Shown here piece after piece: positions 34,483 to 42,115 of a DNA stretch of 64,000 nt. A model generated the notes under the pieces. The model saw only the letters and a list, made by a program, of their open reading frames with translations, did not search any database and was not told the origin of the DNA. The DNA is from JBCBJX01 sp964342855. GTDB taxonomy: Bacteria > Pseudomonadota > Alphaproteobacteria > Caulobacterales > Parvularculaceae. Every line of letters starts with the position of its first letter. Position 1 is the first letter of the stretch. The position numbers and the translations under genes are program-made. The DNA lies in the NCBI GenBank assembly GCA_964342855.1, contig CAYFIB010000007.1:44704-108703 (forward strand), in the 5' to 3' direction.

Positions 34483-35442
34483 TCAGGCGCGGCGACGGGC
34501 GAGGCCGCCGAGGGCGATGGCGAAGACGCCGATGACCATGAGGCCCGCCGGCTCGCTGACCGTCTTCGTGCCGATGAACGCCGTCAGAACGCCCTGTTCG
34601 TCCTGAATGAAGCCGACGACCGTTTCGGCGTTGTTGTTGCCCTGAACGAAGGTCGAGCCGCTGGCGATAAGATCGAAGGTCGTCGTGGACCCCGGATAGC
34701 CGGCGTACCCCATCGTCTTGCCGGACCCGTCGATGAACCAGCCGGCGATGGAGCCGAAATCGTTGATCCCGCGACCGGCGGTCCGCAGCGCGCCCGGCAG
34801 GTTGAAGTCCACCCGCGTGCTCGTCCCGATATCGAAGGTGAAGGCCGGACGATCGAGGGCGAAGGTCGGCGTGACGATGAGATCGCTGCCGACGACGACG
34901 CCGGACGAATTGACGCCCTGCACGATGGTGAATGCTTCACCCGGATTGGTGACGAGCCCGCCCGCGCCGATGAGGGTCACGACATTGGTCGTCCGATCAA
35001 GGATGAAGCCCTGCGCCAGGTTGCTCGCGTCCGTATAGTAGCCGGTGACGATATTGCCGTCCGGCGAGATGCCGCGCAGGCGCGTTTCATCCGCGCCGGG
35101 GATGTCGAAGGTCTCGTAAGTGGAGCCGTCGTAGATATAACCGCGCGTCGTGCCCGTGCCGGCGTCCGCGTACGAGCCGACCACCGTGCCGGCGTCGCTG
35201 ATGCCGAGCGCAGACATGCCGGATGCGCCCGCTGGACCCGTGAGCGTCGTGAACGATCCCCCGGCGTAGGTGAACGCATCCGTGTCGGTGTTTCCGACGA
35301 CCGTGCCGGCGTCGTTGATGTCCCAGAACTGGGTCGACGTCGCGCTCGGCGCGGTGATGAAGTCGATGGAGAACGGACCGGCGAGCGCCGCACCGCAGGA
35401 AGCCGCGGCCGAAACCGCGAGCGCGAAGAACTTTCTGATCAT
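34483..35442 (-). CDS. Secreted repeat protein with PEP-CTERM-like tail
   Basis: A 319-aa exported protein with a signal peptide (about residues 1-21, ending ALA). It is built of repeats centred on short motifs such as INDAGTVVGN, ISDAGTVVGS, ISPDGNIVTG, VNSSGVVVGS and INDFGSIAGW at roughly 40-55 residue spacing, the HAF-like extracellular repeat that folds as a beta-structure. The C-terminus SEPAGLMVIGVFAIALGGLA and ARRRA end is a PEP-CTERM-type sorting signal with SEPA in place of PEP. It converges on a VPLPA-type protein gene, so two sorting variants occur side by side. Probably a surface or matrix protein; the exact role is unknown. Confidence 0.85.
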   Translation of the reverse strand: MIRKFFALAVSAAASCGAALAGPFSIDFITAPSATSTQFWDINDAGTVVGNTDTDAFTYAGGSFTTLTGPAGASGMSALGISDAGTVVGSYADAGTGTTRGYIYDGSTYETFDIPGADETRLRGISPDGNIVTGYYTDASNLAQGFILDRTTNVVTLIGAGGLVTNPGEAFTIVQGVNSSGVVVGSDLIVTPTFALDRPAFTFDIGTSTRVDFNLPGALRTAGRGINDFGSIAGWFIDGSGKTMGYAGYPGSTTTFDLIASGSTFVQGNNNAETVVGFIQDEQGVLTAFIGTKTVSEPAGLMVIGVFAIALGGLARRRA

Positions 35443-35566
35443 ACTGGGACCCCCAAATTTTCTTAAATGAGATCAGCATTTATCGATGCGCGCAAGTTAA
35501 CCGTAAGGCTCGCCACTGCCTCATCGGTTGCGGGGCCGGCTGGTGCGCAGGGCGCGTGCGATCCGA

Positions 35567-36295
35567 TCAGCCTCGGAACGCTTCCGACCACGGTCTGAGA
35601 TCAAGCTCGTGGGTCCAGGCGTCCCGCGGCTGGCGGTAGAGCCGCCAGTATTCGTCCGCGATGTGGTCCGGGTTGAGGACGCCGCCCGCGGCTTTCTTCG
35701 CGTACATCTCGGGAAAGTTCTCGCGGATGAACGCCGTGTCGATGGCGCCGTCGATGACGATGTGGGCGACGTGAATTCCCTTGGGGCCCAGTTCGCGGGC
35801 GGCCGCCTGCGCCATGCCGCGGAGGGCGAATTTCGCCGAGGCGAACGCCGCGCCGCCGGAAAACCCCTTCATGGAGGCCGAGGCGCCGGTGAGGAGGATC
35901 GTCCCGCGCCCGCGCGGCGTCATGCGCCGGGCCGCTTCGCGGGCGGTGAGGAAACCGGCGTAGGCGGCGAGCTCCCACACCTTGCGGAACTTGCGCTCCT
36001 CGATCTCCTCGAAGGGGAACCGCACGTTCGCGCCGATATTGAAGACGGCGAGATCGACGGGACCAAGCTCGGCTTCCGCACGATCGAAGACGGAGACGAC
36101 ATCCGTCTCCACCCGCGCATCGGCGCCGATGGCGAGCACCTCGCCGCCGGTCGCCTCGATCTCGTCGGCGAGGGGCTCCAGCGCCTCGGCGCTGCGGCGG
36201 ACGACGGCGACGGGCATGCCTTCGCAGGCGATGCGCCGGGCGATGGCGCCGCCGGTCGCGTCGCCGGCGCCGATGATGACAGCGGAGTTTTTTAT
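35567..36295 (-). CDS. SDR family oxidoreductase with apparent ATA start codon
   Basis: Short-chain dehydrogenase-like protein. The first ATG (36217) would give 216 aa lacking the cofactor-binding glycine motif. In the same frame just upstream, 26 further codons encode NSAVIIGAGDATGGAIARR, a perfect SDR N-terminus, and the only codon in a start position is ATA at 36293-36295; a TAG stop lies four codons before it, and no ATG, GTG, TTG or CTG is present. Either translation starts at ATA, or an ATG-to-ATA change has damaged the gene. Downstream the fold is otherwise intact (NIGA, LTGASASMKG; the YxxxK tyrosine position reads FASAK, so catalysis is doubtful). It lies 34 bp after a monooxygenase-domain gene on the same strand. 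Confidence 0.8.
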   Translation of the reverse strand: MKNSAVIIGAGDATGGAIARRIACEGMPVAVVRRSAEALEPLADEIEATGGEVLAIGADARVETDVVSVFDRAEAELGPVDLAVFNIGANVRFPFEEIEERKFRKVWELAAYAGFLTAREAARRMTPRGRGTILLTGASASMKGFSGGAAFASAKFALRGMAQAAARELGPKGIHVAHIVIDGAIDTAFIRENFPEMYAKKAAGGVLNPDHIADEYWRLYRQPRDAWTHELDLRPWSEAFRG

Positions 36296-36329
36296 GGCGG
36301 GAGGCTACGCCCGCCCGCGCGGCGTGTCT

Positions 36330-36647
36330 TCAGTCGCGCGCATTGAACTCTGGCGGGATCGCCAGGCTGCGGCTCACGGGATCCGCGCTCATGATGGCGA
36401 GAGCGGACTGGACGAGAGCGCCCGGAATGGCGGCGCCCGCTTCGGCGCGGTCCTGATGATCGCGCCAGAGCTCCAGGCCCATGACCAAGGTCGGATCGGC
36501 GTCGTCGAGCAGAACTTCGCAGCGGATGCATCCGGCATGGCGGCGGATGATCGATTGGCCTTCCGCGATCAGGCGCGCGAGCTGCGCGCGATCTTCCGGA
36601 CGAGCGGCTTTGAACTCCGTCATGCGAACGGCGATGGGGCGGGGCAT
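36330..36647 (-). CDS. Small antibiotic-biosynthesis-monooxygenase-like (ABM) domain protein
   Basis: A 105-aa protein with the dimeric alpha/beta-barrel (ABM-like) pattern: strand IAVRMTEFKA, helix RAQLARLIAEGQSIIRRHAG, strand CIRCEVLLDD, strand LVMGLELWRD, then a helix. Many such proteins are cofactor-free quinol oxygenases; others are only structural relatives. The ATG at 36647 has AGGAG six bases upstream. An in-frame ATG at 36704 lies in the divergent promoter region and is rejected. It probably forms an operon with the following SDR gene and may be controlled by the divergent LysR regulator. Confidence 0.75.
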   Translation of the reverse strand: MPRPIAVRMTEFKAARPEDRAQLARLIAEGQSIIRRHAGCIRCEVLLDDADPTLVMGLELWRDHQDRAEAGAAIPGALVQSALAIMSADPVSRSLAIPPEFNARD

Positions 36648-36687
36648 GGGCGTCTCCTTTTGCGCGGTTGACGCTTCTCCTAACTCA

Positions 36688-36730
36688 TCCGAAATTCGGA
36701 GCATACGATCATAAATCGCACGAACTGTGC
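36688..36730. promoter_or_regulatory. Candidate LysR operators in the divergent region
   Basis: TCCGAA-A-TTCGGA (36688-36700) and GCAC-GAACT-GTGC (36718-36730) are short inverted repeats in the 98-bp gap between the ABM gene and the LysR gene. LysR-type proteins usually bind such dyads between divergent promoters. Confidence 0.4.
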
Positions 36731-36745
36731 AGAAAATGGGACAGT

Positions 36746-37642
36746 ATGGATCTCGTCGGACTGGAGGCGTTCGTCGCCATCGCGGACTGGGGCTCGTTCT
36801 CGGAAGCCGCGCGGCGGACCGGCGTGCCGAAATCGAGCCTTTCGCGACGGCTGGCGGAGCTGGAGCGTGCGCTGGACGCGCGCCTGCTGGATCGCTCGCG
36901 CAGCGCCGTGCGTCTGACGGAGGAGGGCGAGGCCCTGCTTGCTCCGGCGAAGGCGTTGCTCGAAAGCGCGGCGGACATTGAAGGCCGTCTGAAAAGTCGA
37001 GCCGACGAAGCGGCGGGGCGTCTGCGCGTCTCCGCCCCGAACCTCCTCGGCCAGACGGCGCTCGCCGACATCGCCGCCCGGTTCGCGCGCGAAAACCCGT
37101 CCGTCAGCCTCGAGATCGCCAGCACGGACCGCTATGTCGATCTCATCGCCGAAGGCTTCGACTGCGCCATCCGCACCTCGGACCCGAAAAATCCCGATCT
37201 CATCTGTCGGAAGATTTTTTCCTCCGACCTCGTCCTGGTCGCGCGCCCCGCCTATGCGGCGGCGCTCGGCGCGACGACGCCCGACGATCTCGCCGCGCTT
37301 GATCGCCTTGAGTTTTCCCGCAATGCGGATCGGCGCTGGACATTGCGCCGCGATGCGGAGGTGCGACGACTGCAGAACGAGGGGCGGCTCCGGTTCGATA
37401 GCCTCATCGCCCTGCGCCGCGCCGCGCTCGCCATGGATGCGGTCGCGTTGCTGCCGGAATTTCTCGTCAGCGCCGATCTCGAAAGCGGTCGGTTGATGCG
37501 CGTTCTGCCGGAGTGGTCCGGCGACACCCATGACGTGTTCGTCGTTTTCCCGTCACGGGCTTACATGCCGGCGCGCTTGCGGCGCTTCATCGATCTGCTG
37601 GCGACATCCGCCTCCAGCGGCGCTTTCGGCGCTCCGGACTGA
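36746..37642 (+). CDS. LysR-family transcriptional regulator
   Basis: A 298-aa LTTR. The N-terminal winged helix (about residues 1-60) contains DLVGLEAFVAIADWGSFSEA and VPKSSLSRRLAELERALDAR. The periplasmic-binding-protein-like effector domain follows (about 88-290), with FDCAIRTSDP and ALPEFLV-like segments as in the CrgA/AaeR subgroup. I begin at 36746, where the HTH starts; the in-frame ATG at 36668 adds 26 non-conserved residues. It is divergent from the ABM-SDR operon, its likely regulatory target. Effector unknown. Confidence 0.92.
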   Translation: MDLVGLEAFVAIADWGSFSEAARRTGVPKSSLSRRLAELERALDARLLDRSRSAVRLTEEGEALLAPAKALLESAADIEGRLKSRADEAAGRLRVSAPNLLGQTALADIAARFARENPSVSLEIASTDRYVDLIAEGFDCAIRTSDPKNPDLICRKIFSSDLVLVARPAYAAALGATTPDDLAALDRLEFSRNADRRWTLRRDAEVRRLQNEGRLRFDSLIALRRAALAMDAVALLPEFLVSADLESGRLMRVLPEWSGDTHDVFVVFPSRAYMPARLRRFIDLLATSASSGAFGAPD

Positions 37643-37716
37643 CGGCTGGACATCTCCCCGCATTCCCGGCGACCATCGGTTGAGGCGCATCAAGACGCCC
37701 GGCCGGGGAGAAGACG

Positions 37717-38934
37717 ATGAAGAGATTACTGGTGCTGGCGGCGCTTGTCGCCGCATGTGGGCAGGGCGGCGGCGAGCGCGACGTTTCGAACGCCGATGCG
37801 AGCTACGCTGAAACCCTGCAGCTGCAATTGCTGGATGCGAAGCCGGGGGACGTCATCGAGATCCCCGAAGGGGTCTTCGCCTTCGAGCGTTCGCTCTCGC
37901 TGACGGTCGACGGCGTCACCATCCGCGGCGCGGGGATGGAGAAGTCCGTCCTCACCTTTCAGGGGCAGATCGCGGGCGCCGAGGGCCTCCTCGTCACCGC
38001 GAGCGATTTCACCATCGAGGATCTCGCCATCGAGGACACCATCGGCGACGCCCTGAAGGTGAATGAAGGCGAGAACATCATCATCCGCCGGGTGCGGACC
38101 GAATGGACCGGCGGGCCGAAGACCGAGAACGGCGCTTACGGCATCTATCCCGTGCAGACGACCAACGTGCTGCTGGAAGAGAACGTCGCCATCGGCGCGT
38201 CGGACGCCGGCATCTATGTCGGGCAGTCGCGCAACGTCATTGTCCGGAACAATCGGGCCGAGCGCAATGTCGCCGGCATCGAGATCGAGAACACCATCGG
38301 CGCGGACGTCCACGGCAATGTCGCGACGGAGAACACGGGCGGCATCCTCGTCTTCAACATGCCGCAGCTGCAGCAGCCGGGTTATCGCACCCGCGTCTAT
38401 GACAACGACGTCTACGAGAACAACACGAAAAACTTCGGACACGAAGGAACGCCGGTCGCGAGCATTCCGGCGGGCTCCGGCATCGTCGTCAACTCCAATG
38501 ACGAGGTGGAGATTTTCGAGAACCGCGTCTCGCGCAACAAGACCGCGAACGTGATCATCTCCAGCCTCTTCTCCGCCGGGTATCAGGAGCTCGATAAGGC
38601 CGACGACTTCGACCCGTATCCGGAGGCGATCTACATCCACGATAACGAGTTCGAAGGCGGCGGCGGGTCGCCGGACGGGGTCGACCTGCAGGCTCTGCGC
38701 ATCGCTCTGTTCGGGCCGACGGGCCGTCTGCCGGACGTTCTCTGGGACGGTTATGTCGACGCCGCGAAGATGGAAGACGGCGTGCTCCCGGACGCCTTGA
38801 AGATCTGTCTGCGGAACGGCGAGGCCGGTCTCATCAACGTGGACGGCCCGAACGGCTATACAAACCCGCGCGTCGCGACCGAAGAGCATGAGTGCGCCCA
38901 TGATCCGCTGCCTGCGGTTTCTCTCCCGTTCTAG
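37717..38934 (+). CDS. Parallel beta-helix repeat lipoprotein (TIGR03805-like)
   Basis: A 405-aa lipoprotein with signal peptide and lipobox VAAC (Cys14). After a short linker, residues ~40-330 form right-handed parallel beta-helix (PbH1) rungs: LTVDGVTIRGAGMEKSVL, FTIEDLAIEDTIGDALKV, NVLLEENVAIGASDAGIYV, NVIVRNNRAERNVAGIEI, VEIFENRVSRNKTANVII. It matches the family found next to SO2930-type diheme cytochromes (TIGR03805 with TIGR03806), whose biological role is unknown. Its 3' end overlaps the cytochrome gene by 47 bases, so the products should be made together and both be lipid-anchored facing the periplasm. A ribosome-binding site GGGGAGAAG precedes the ATG. Confidence 0.9.
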   Translation: MKRLLVLAALVAACGQGGGERDVSNADASYAETLQLQLLDAKPGDVIEIPEGVFAFERSLSLTVDGVTIRGAGMEKSVLTFQGQIAGAEGLLVTASDFTIEDLAIEDTIGDALKVNEGENIIIRRVRTEWTGGPKTENGAYGIYPVQTTNVLLEENVAIGASDAGIYVGQSRNVIVRNNRAERNVAGIEIENTIGADVHGNVATENTGGILVFNMPQLQQPGYRTRVYDNDVYENNTKNFGHEGTPVASIPAGSGIVVNSNDEVEIFENRVSRNKTANVIISSLFSAGYQELDKADDFDPYPEAIYIHDNEFEGGGGSPDGVDLQALRIALFGPTGRLPDVLWDGYVDAAKMEDGVLPDALKICLRNGEAGLINVDGPNGYTNPRVATEEHECAHDPLPAVSLPF

Positions 38935-40024
38935 CGCCATCGTCGCCGCGCTCGTCCTCGCCGCCTGCGGCGGGGAGGGCGCGCGCGAGGCTGCGCCGTC
39001 CTATCTCGACGAAACGCCCGCAAGCCTCAGCGAGTGGGGACAGCTGATCGTCGCGGGCGGCGAGCTGCGCCTCGCCGCGGGCGTGGAGCCGTATGCGCTC
39101 GCGACGCCGCTCTTCTCCGACTACGCCGGAAAGCTGCGCACGGTGTGGACGCCCGAGGGCGCGGCCCGCTACGAGGCGGACGAGACGTTCGAGTTCCCCG
39201 TCGGAACCGTCATCACCAAGACATTCTATTATCCGGAAAACGACGACGGCTCCGTTCGTCGCGTCACGGACGAGGGGACGGCGCATCTCGGTCTTTCCCT
39301 CGCCGACGTCCGCCTTGTGGAAACGCGGGTGCTGGTGAGACGCGCCGCAGGCTGGGAGGCGATACCCTATGTCTGGAACGCCGAGGAGACCGAGGCCGTT
39401 CTGAAGCCCGTCGGGGCCGCCTACCGGCTCGCTTTCGCGGAAGAGGACGGCGGGCGAACGGAGTTCGCCTATATCGTCCCGAACCGGAACCAGTGCGCCG
39501 GCTGCCACGCGACGAACAACACGACGCGGGCGATCCGCCCCATCGGCCCCAAAGCGCGCCACCTCAACAGGACGCTCGCTTACGCCGAGGGCGAAAAGAA
39601 CCAGCTCGCCCGCTGGGTGCGCCTCGGGCTTCTGAGCGATGCGCCGGAGGACGCGCCGCGCGCCGCCGACTGGGCCGACGCCAGCGAACCTCTCGCCGCC
39701 CGCGCCCGCGCCTATCTCGATATCAACTGCGCCCACTGCCACAATCCGGTCGGCCCCGCGGACACCTCTGGCCTTTATCTCGACGCCGGGACGCCGACCG
39801 GCCCCGCCTTCGGGCTCTGCAAACTGCCGATCGCGGCGGCGCAGGGGACGGGCGGGCGCAAGCACGACATCGCGCCCGGCGATCCCGAGGCCTCAATCCT
39901 CGTCTATCGGATGGTCTCCGAAGACCCCGCCGAGATGATGCCGGAGCTCGGCCGCGCCGTCGCGCACCAAGAGGGCGTCGATCTCATCCGCGCATGGATC
40001 GCCGCCATCGACGGCGCGTGCTGA
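38888..40024 (+). CDS. SO2930/HNE_0200-family diheme c-type cytochrome, lipoprotein
   Basis: A 378-aa periplasmic electron carrier or enzyme with two covalent haem sites: CAGCH at residues 203-207 and CAHCH at 281-285. The N-terminus is a lipoprotein signal with lipobox LAAC (Cys27). The preceding domain (PLFSDYAGKLRTVWTPEGAA, FEFPVGTVITKTFYYP) is the family signature of TIGR03806. It overlaps the beta-helix lipoprotein gene by 47 bases in another frame. The 38888 ATG is preceded by GAAGAG; an ATG at 38900 is an alternative. The consistent pairing across bacteria suggests a beta-helix protein presenting a polysaccharide or other polymer substrate to a redox partner, which is speculation. Confidence 0.92.
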   Translation: MSAPMIRCLRFLSRSSAIVAALVLAACGGEGAREAAPSYLDETPASLSEWGQLIVAGGELRLAAGVEPYALATPLFSDYAGKLRTVWTPEGAARYEADETFEFPVGTVITKTFYYPENDDGSVRRVTDEGTAHLGLSLADVRLVETRVLVRRAAGWEAIPYVWNAEETEAVLKPVGAAYRLAFAEEDGGRTEFAYIVPNRNQCAGCHATNNTTRAIRPIGPKARHLNRTLAYAEGEKNQLARWVRLGLLSDAPEDAPRAADWADASEPLAARARAYLDINCAHCHNPVGPADTSGLYLDAGTPTGPAFGLCKLPIAAAQGTGGRKHDIAPGDPEASILVYRMVSEDPAEMMPELGRAVAHQEGVDLIRAWIAAIDGAC

Positions 40025-40067
40025 GCGCGCCTTGACCTCCGCGAGGGGGCGGGCCATTTCGCGAGGC

Positions 40068-40247
40068 ATGACAGACGCCGACGAGCGCCCGTCGCCCCGC
40101 CCGAAAAACCGGCGCAAACCGGAAAAAGGCGCGGACCGCGAAGCGCGCCTCTCAGAAGCCCTCCGCGCGAACCTTCGTCGCCGCAAAGCCGCCGCGCGCG
40201 CCGCGCAGGGGACGGGCGAGGGGGCGGACGCGCCCGACGACAGCTAA
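40068..40247 (+). CDS. Small basic hypothetical protein upstream of murA
   Basis: A 59-aa, very basic and disordered protein (RPKNRRKPEKGADREARLSE; LRANLRRRKAAARAA) ending in an acidic tail. It lies between the diheme cytochrome gene and murA, 12 bp before murA. Alphaproteobacterial genomes often carry such a short charged frame in front of murA. The ATG at 40068 has GAGG only one base upstream, too close for a standard ribosome-binding site, so the start is uncertain. Function unknown. Confidence 0.55.
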   Translation: MTDADERPSPRPKNRRKPEKGADREARLSEALRANLRRRKAAARAAQGTGEGADAPDDS

Positions 40248-40259
40248 GGAACGACAGGC

Positions 40260-41522
40260 ATGGACCGTTTGGCGATCATCGGCGGGCGACCGCTCTATGG
40301 CGATGTGGACATTTCCGGCGCGAAGAACGCGGCGCTGAAAGTCATGGCCGCCGCGCTGCTGACAGGCGAGCCTGTTCATCTCAACAATACGCCGCGCCTC
40401 GCGGACGTCGCCATGCTCGTGCGGCTGCTGGAGGAGCTTGGCGTGAAGGCCGACTGGTCGGGCCCGAACGCGCTGACGCTGGACGCCGGCGACATCACCT
40501 CGACGACGGCGCCCTACGATCTCGTGCGGAAGATGCGCGCCTCGTTCAACGTGCTCGGGCCGCTGCTCGCCCGCTTCGGCGCGGCGAAGGTCTCGCTGCC
40601 CGGCGGCTGCGCCATCGGCGCGCGCCCGGTCGATCTGCACCTGAAGGCCCTGACGGCGCTGGGAGCCGAAATCGAGCTGGAGGACGGCTACGTCATCGCC
40701 GCCGCGCCGAACGGCCTGAAAGGCGCGCGGATTTCCTTCCCGTTCGTCTCCGTCGGCGCGACGGAGCACACGATGATGGCGGCCTGTCTCGCCGACGGGG
40801 AGACCACCCTCATCAACGCCGCGCAGGAGCCGGAGATCGCCGATCTCGCGGGCTGCCTTCTCGCCATGGGCGCGGACATCGAGGGCGCGGGAACGTCGAC
40901 CATCCGCATACGGGGCGTGAAGGAGCTGAAGGGAACGACCCACGACGTCGTCGCCGACCGCATTGAGACGGGCTCCTTCGTCGCCGCGGTCGGCGTCGCT
41001 GGCGGGGAGCTCACGCTCAAAGGCGGGCGGCTCGATCTTCTGGGCGCCGCCGTCGGCGCGTTCGAGGAGGCGGGCCTCGCCTTTGAGGAAACGCCCGCAG
41101 GCCTGCGCGTCTCCAAAACGGTTGATCGCTGCCGCGCCGTGGACATCGTCACCCAGCCCTATCCGGGATTCGCGACAGACCTGCAGGCGCAATTCATGGC
41201 GCTGATGACGACGGCGGACGGCGTCTCCTTCATAGAAGAGACGATCTTCGAGAACCGCTTCATGCACGCGCCGGAGCTGGCGCGCATGGGCGCCAACATC
41301 GCCGTAGACGGACGCAAAGCCACCGTGCGCGGCGTCGAGCGCCTGAAGGGCGCGCCCGTCATGGCGACGGACCTGCGCGCCTCGGTCAGTCTCGTCCTCG
41401 CCGGTCTTGGCGCGGAAGGGCAGACCATCGTCAATCGCGTCTACCATCTCGATCGCGGCTTCGAACGGCTGGAGGACAAACTCTCCGCCTGCGGCGCGCT
41501 CGTCGAACGGGTGTCTTCATGA
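40260..41522 (+). CDS. murA: UDP-N-acetylglucosamine 1-carboxyvinyltransferase
   Basis: Catalyses the first committed step of peptidoglycan synthesis, transferring enolpyruvate from PEP to UDP-GlcNAc in the cytoplasm. The 420-aa EPSP-synthase-fold protein shows the SGAKNAAL substrate lysine/asparagine near residue 22, the flexible loop LPGGCAIGARP with catalytic Cys117 (the fosfomycin target), and the C-terminal GFATDLQAQFMALM and ENRFMHAPEL signatures. Full length. Its stop overlaps the start of the DUF2948 gene (ATGA), a conserved arrangement in alphaproteobacteria. Confidence 0.97.
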   Translation: MDRLAIIGGRPLYGDVDISGAKNAALKVMAAALLTGEPVHLNNTPRLADVAMLVRLLEELGVKADWSGPNALTLDAGDITSTTAPYDLVRKMRASFNVLGPLLARFGAAKVSLPGGCAIGARPVDLHLKALTALGAEIELEDGYVIAAAPNGLKGARISFPFVSVGATEHTMMAACLADGETTLINAAQEPEIADLAGCLLAMGADIEGAGTSTIRIRGVKELKGTTHDVVADRIETGSFVAAVGVAGGELTLKGGRLDLLGAAVGAFEEAGLAFEETPAGLRVSKTVDRCRAVDIVTQPYPGFATDLQAQFMALMTTADGVSFIEETIFENRFMHAPELARMGANIAVDGRKATVRGVERLKGAPVMATDLRASVSLVLAGLGAEGQTIVNRVYHLDRGFERLEDKLSACGALVERVSS

Positions 41523-41965
41523 AATCATACGAACCGCTTCGTCTCGCTGCGGAGGATGAAAACGATCTGCAGGTGATGTCTGCCGTGCTGCAGGACGCCG
41601 TCGCCAAGGTCGGCGACTTCGCGCACCTGCCCGCCGAGCGTCGCTTCGCATTCGTCGCCAACCGCTTCCTCTGGGAGGACGCCGCGACCCGCAAGCGCGG
41701 CCCCTTCGGCCGCGTGCGAGCGGGCGTTCACTTCGACGATGTCCTTTCGGTGAAAGCGAAAGCCGTGCGCATGGACGCGGGCGAGGCGGTCGTCTCCATC
41801 CTCGCCGTCCAGTTCGAGCCGGGGGAGGACGGGACGGGCACGGTGACGCTGGAGCTTTCCGGCGGCGGCGCCATCGCGCTGGAGGTCGAGTGCCTCAACG
41901 CCAAACTCGCCGACCTCACCGAACCATGGGCGGCGCGCGCGAAACCACAGCACCCGGAGGGGTGA
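41519..41965 (+). CDS. DUF2948 family protein
   Basis: A 148-aa protein of a family largely restricted to alphaproteobacteria and encoded between murA and hisD. It shows the family start LRLAAEDENDLQVMSAVLQD, then AERRFAFVANRFLWED and HFDDVLSVKAKAV. Function is unknown. It overlaps the murA stop by four bases, so translation is probably coupled. The usual close spacing to hisD is broken here by a ~115-bp palindromic repeat. Confidence 0.88.
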   Translation: MKSYEPLRLAAEDENDLQVMSAVLQDAVAKVGDFAHLPAERRFAFVANRFLWEDAATRKRGPFGRVRAGVHFDDVLSVKAKAVRMDAGEAVVSILAVQFEPGEDGTGTVTLELSGGGAIALEVECLNAKLADLTEPWAARAKPQHPEG

Positions 41966-41980
41966 GATTCGTTCTTGCGT

Positions 41981-42095
41981 CGGTCCTTCGTGACGCCTCG
42001 CGGCGCGAGGCTCTTCAGGACGACGTTCGTTATTCAGAGTCACCAGCACCATCTTCGTCCTGAGGAGCCGCGAAGCGGCGTCACGAAGGACGGCG
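41981..42095. repeat. Family B palindromic repeat, copy 2
   Basis: The left arm (CGGTCCTTCGTGACGCCTCG, then GCGAGGCTCTTCAGGACGAC) and the right arm (CTTCGTCCTGAGGAGCCGCG, then GCGTCACGAAGGACGGCG) are inverted copies around a ~30-bp unique centre. It lies between DUF2948 and hisD and opens a spurious reading frame that runs into hisD. Confidence 0.85.
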
Positions 42096-42115
42096 ACAAG
42101 AGCCCGAGTTCGACC

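Noticed and set aside
37726..38940. A ~400-codon minus-strand frame opposite the beta-helix gene
   Set aside because: It mirrors the repetitive codons of the beta-helix gene, with no ribosome-binding site and no recognisable domain.
41975..42115. An N-terminal extension of HisD by 47 codons
   Set aside because: The extension is the translation of a Family B repeat and lacks similarity to any HisD N-terminus.
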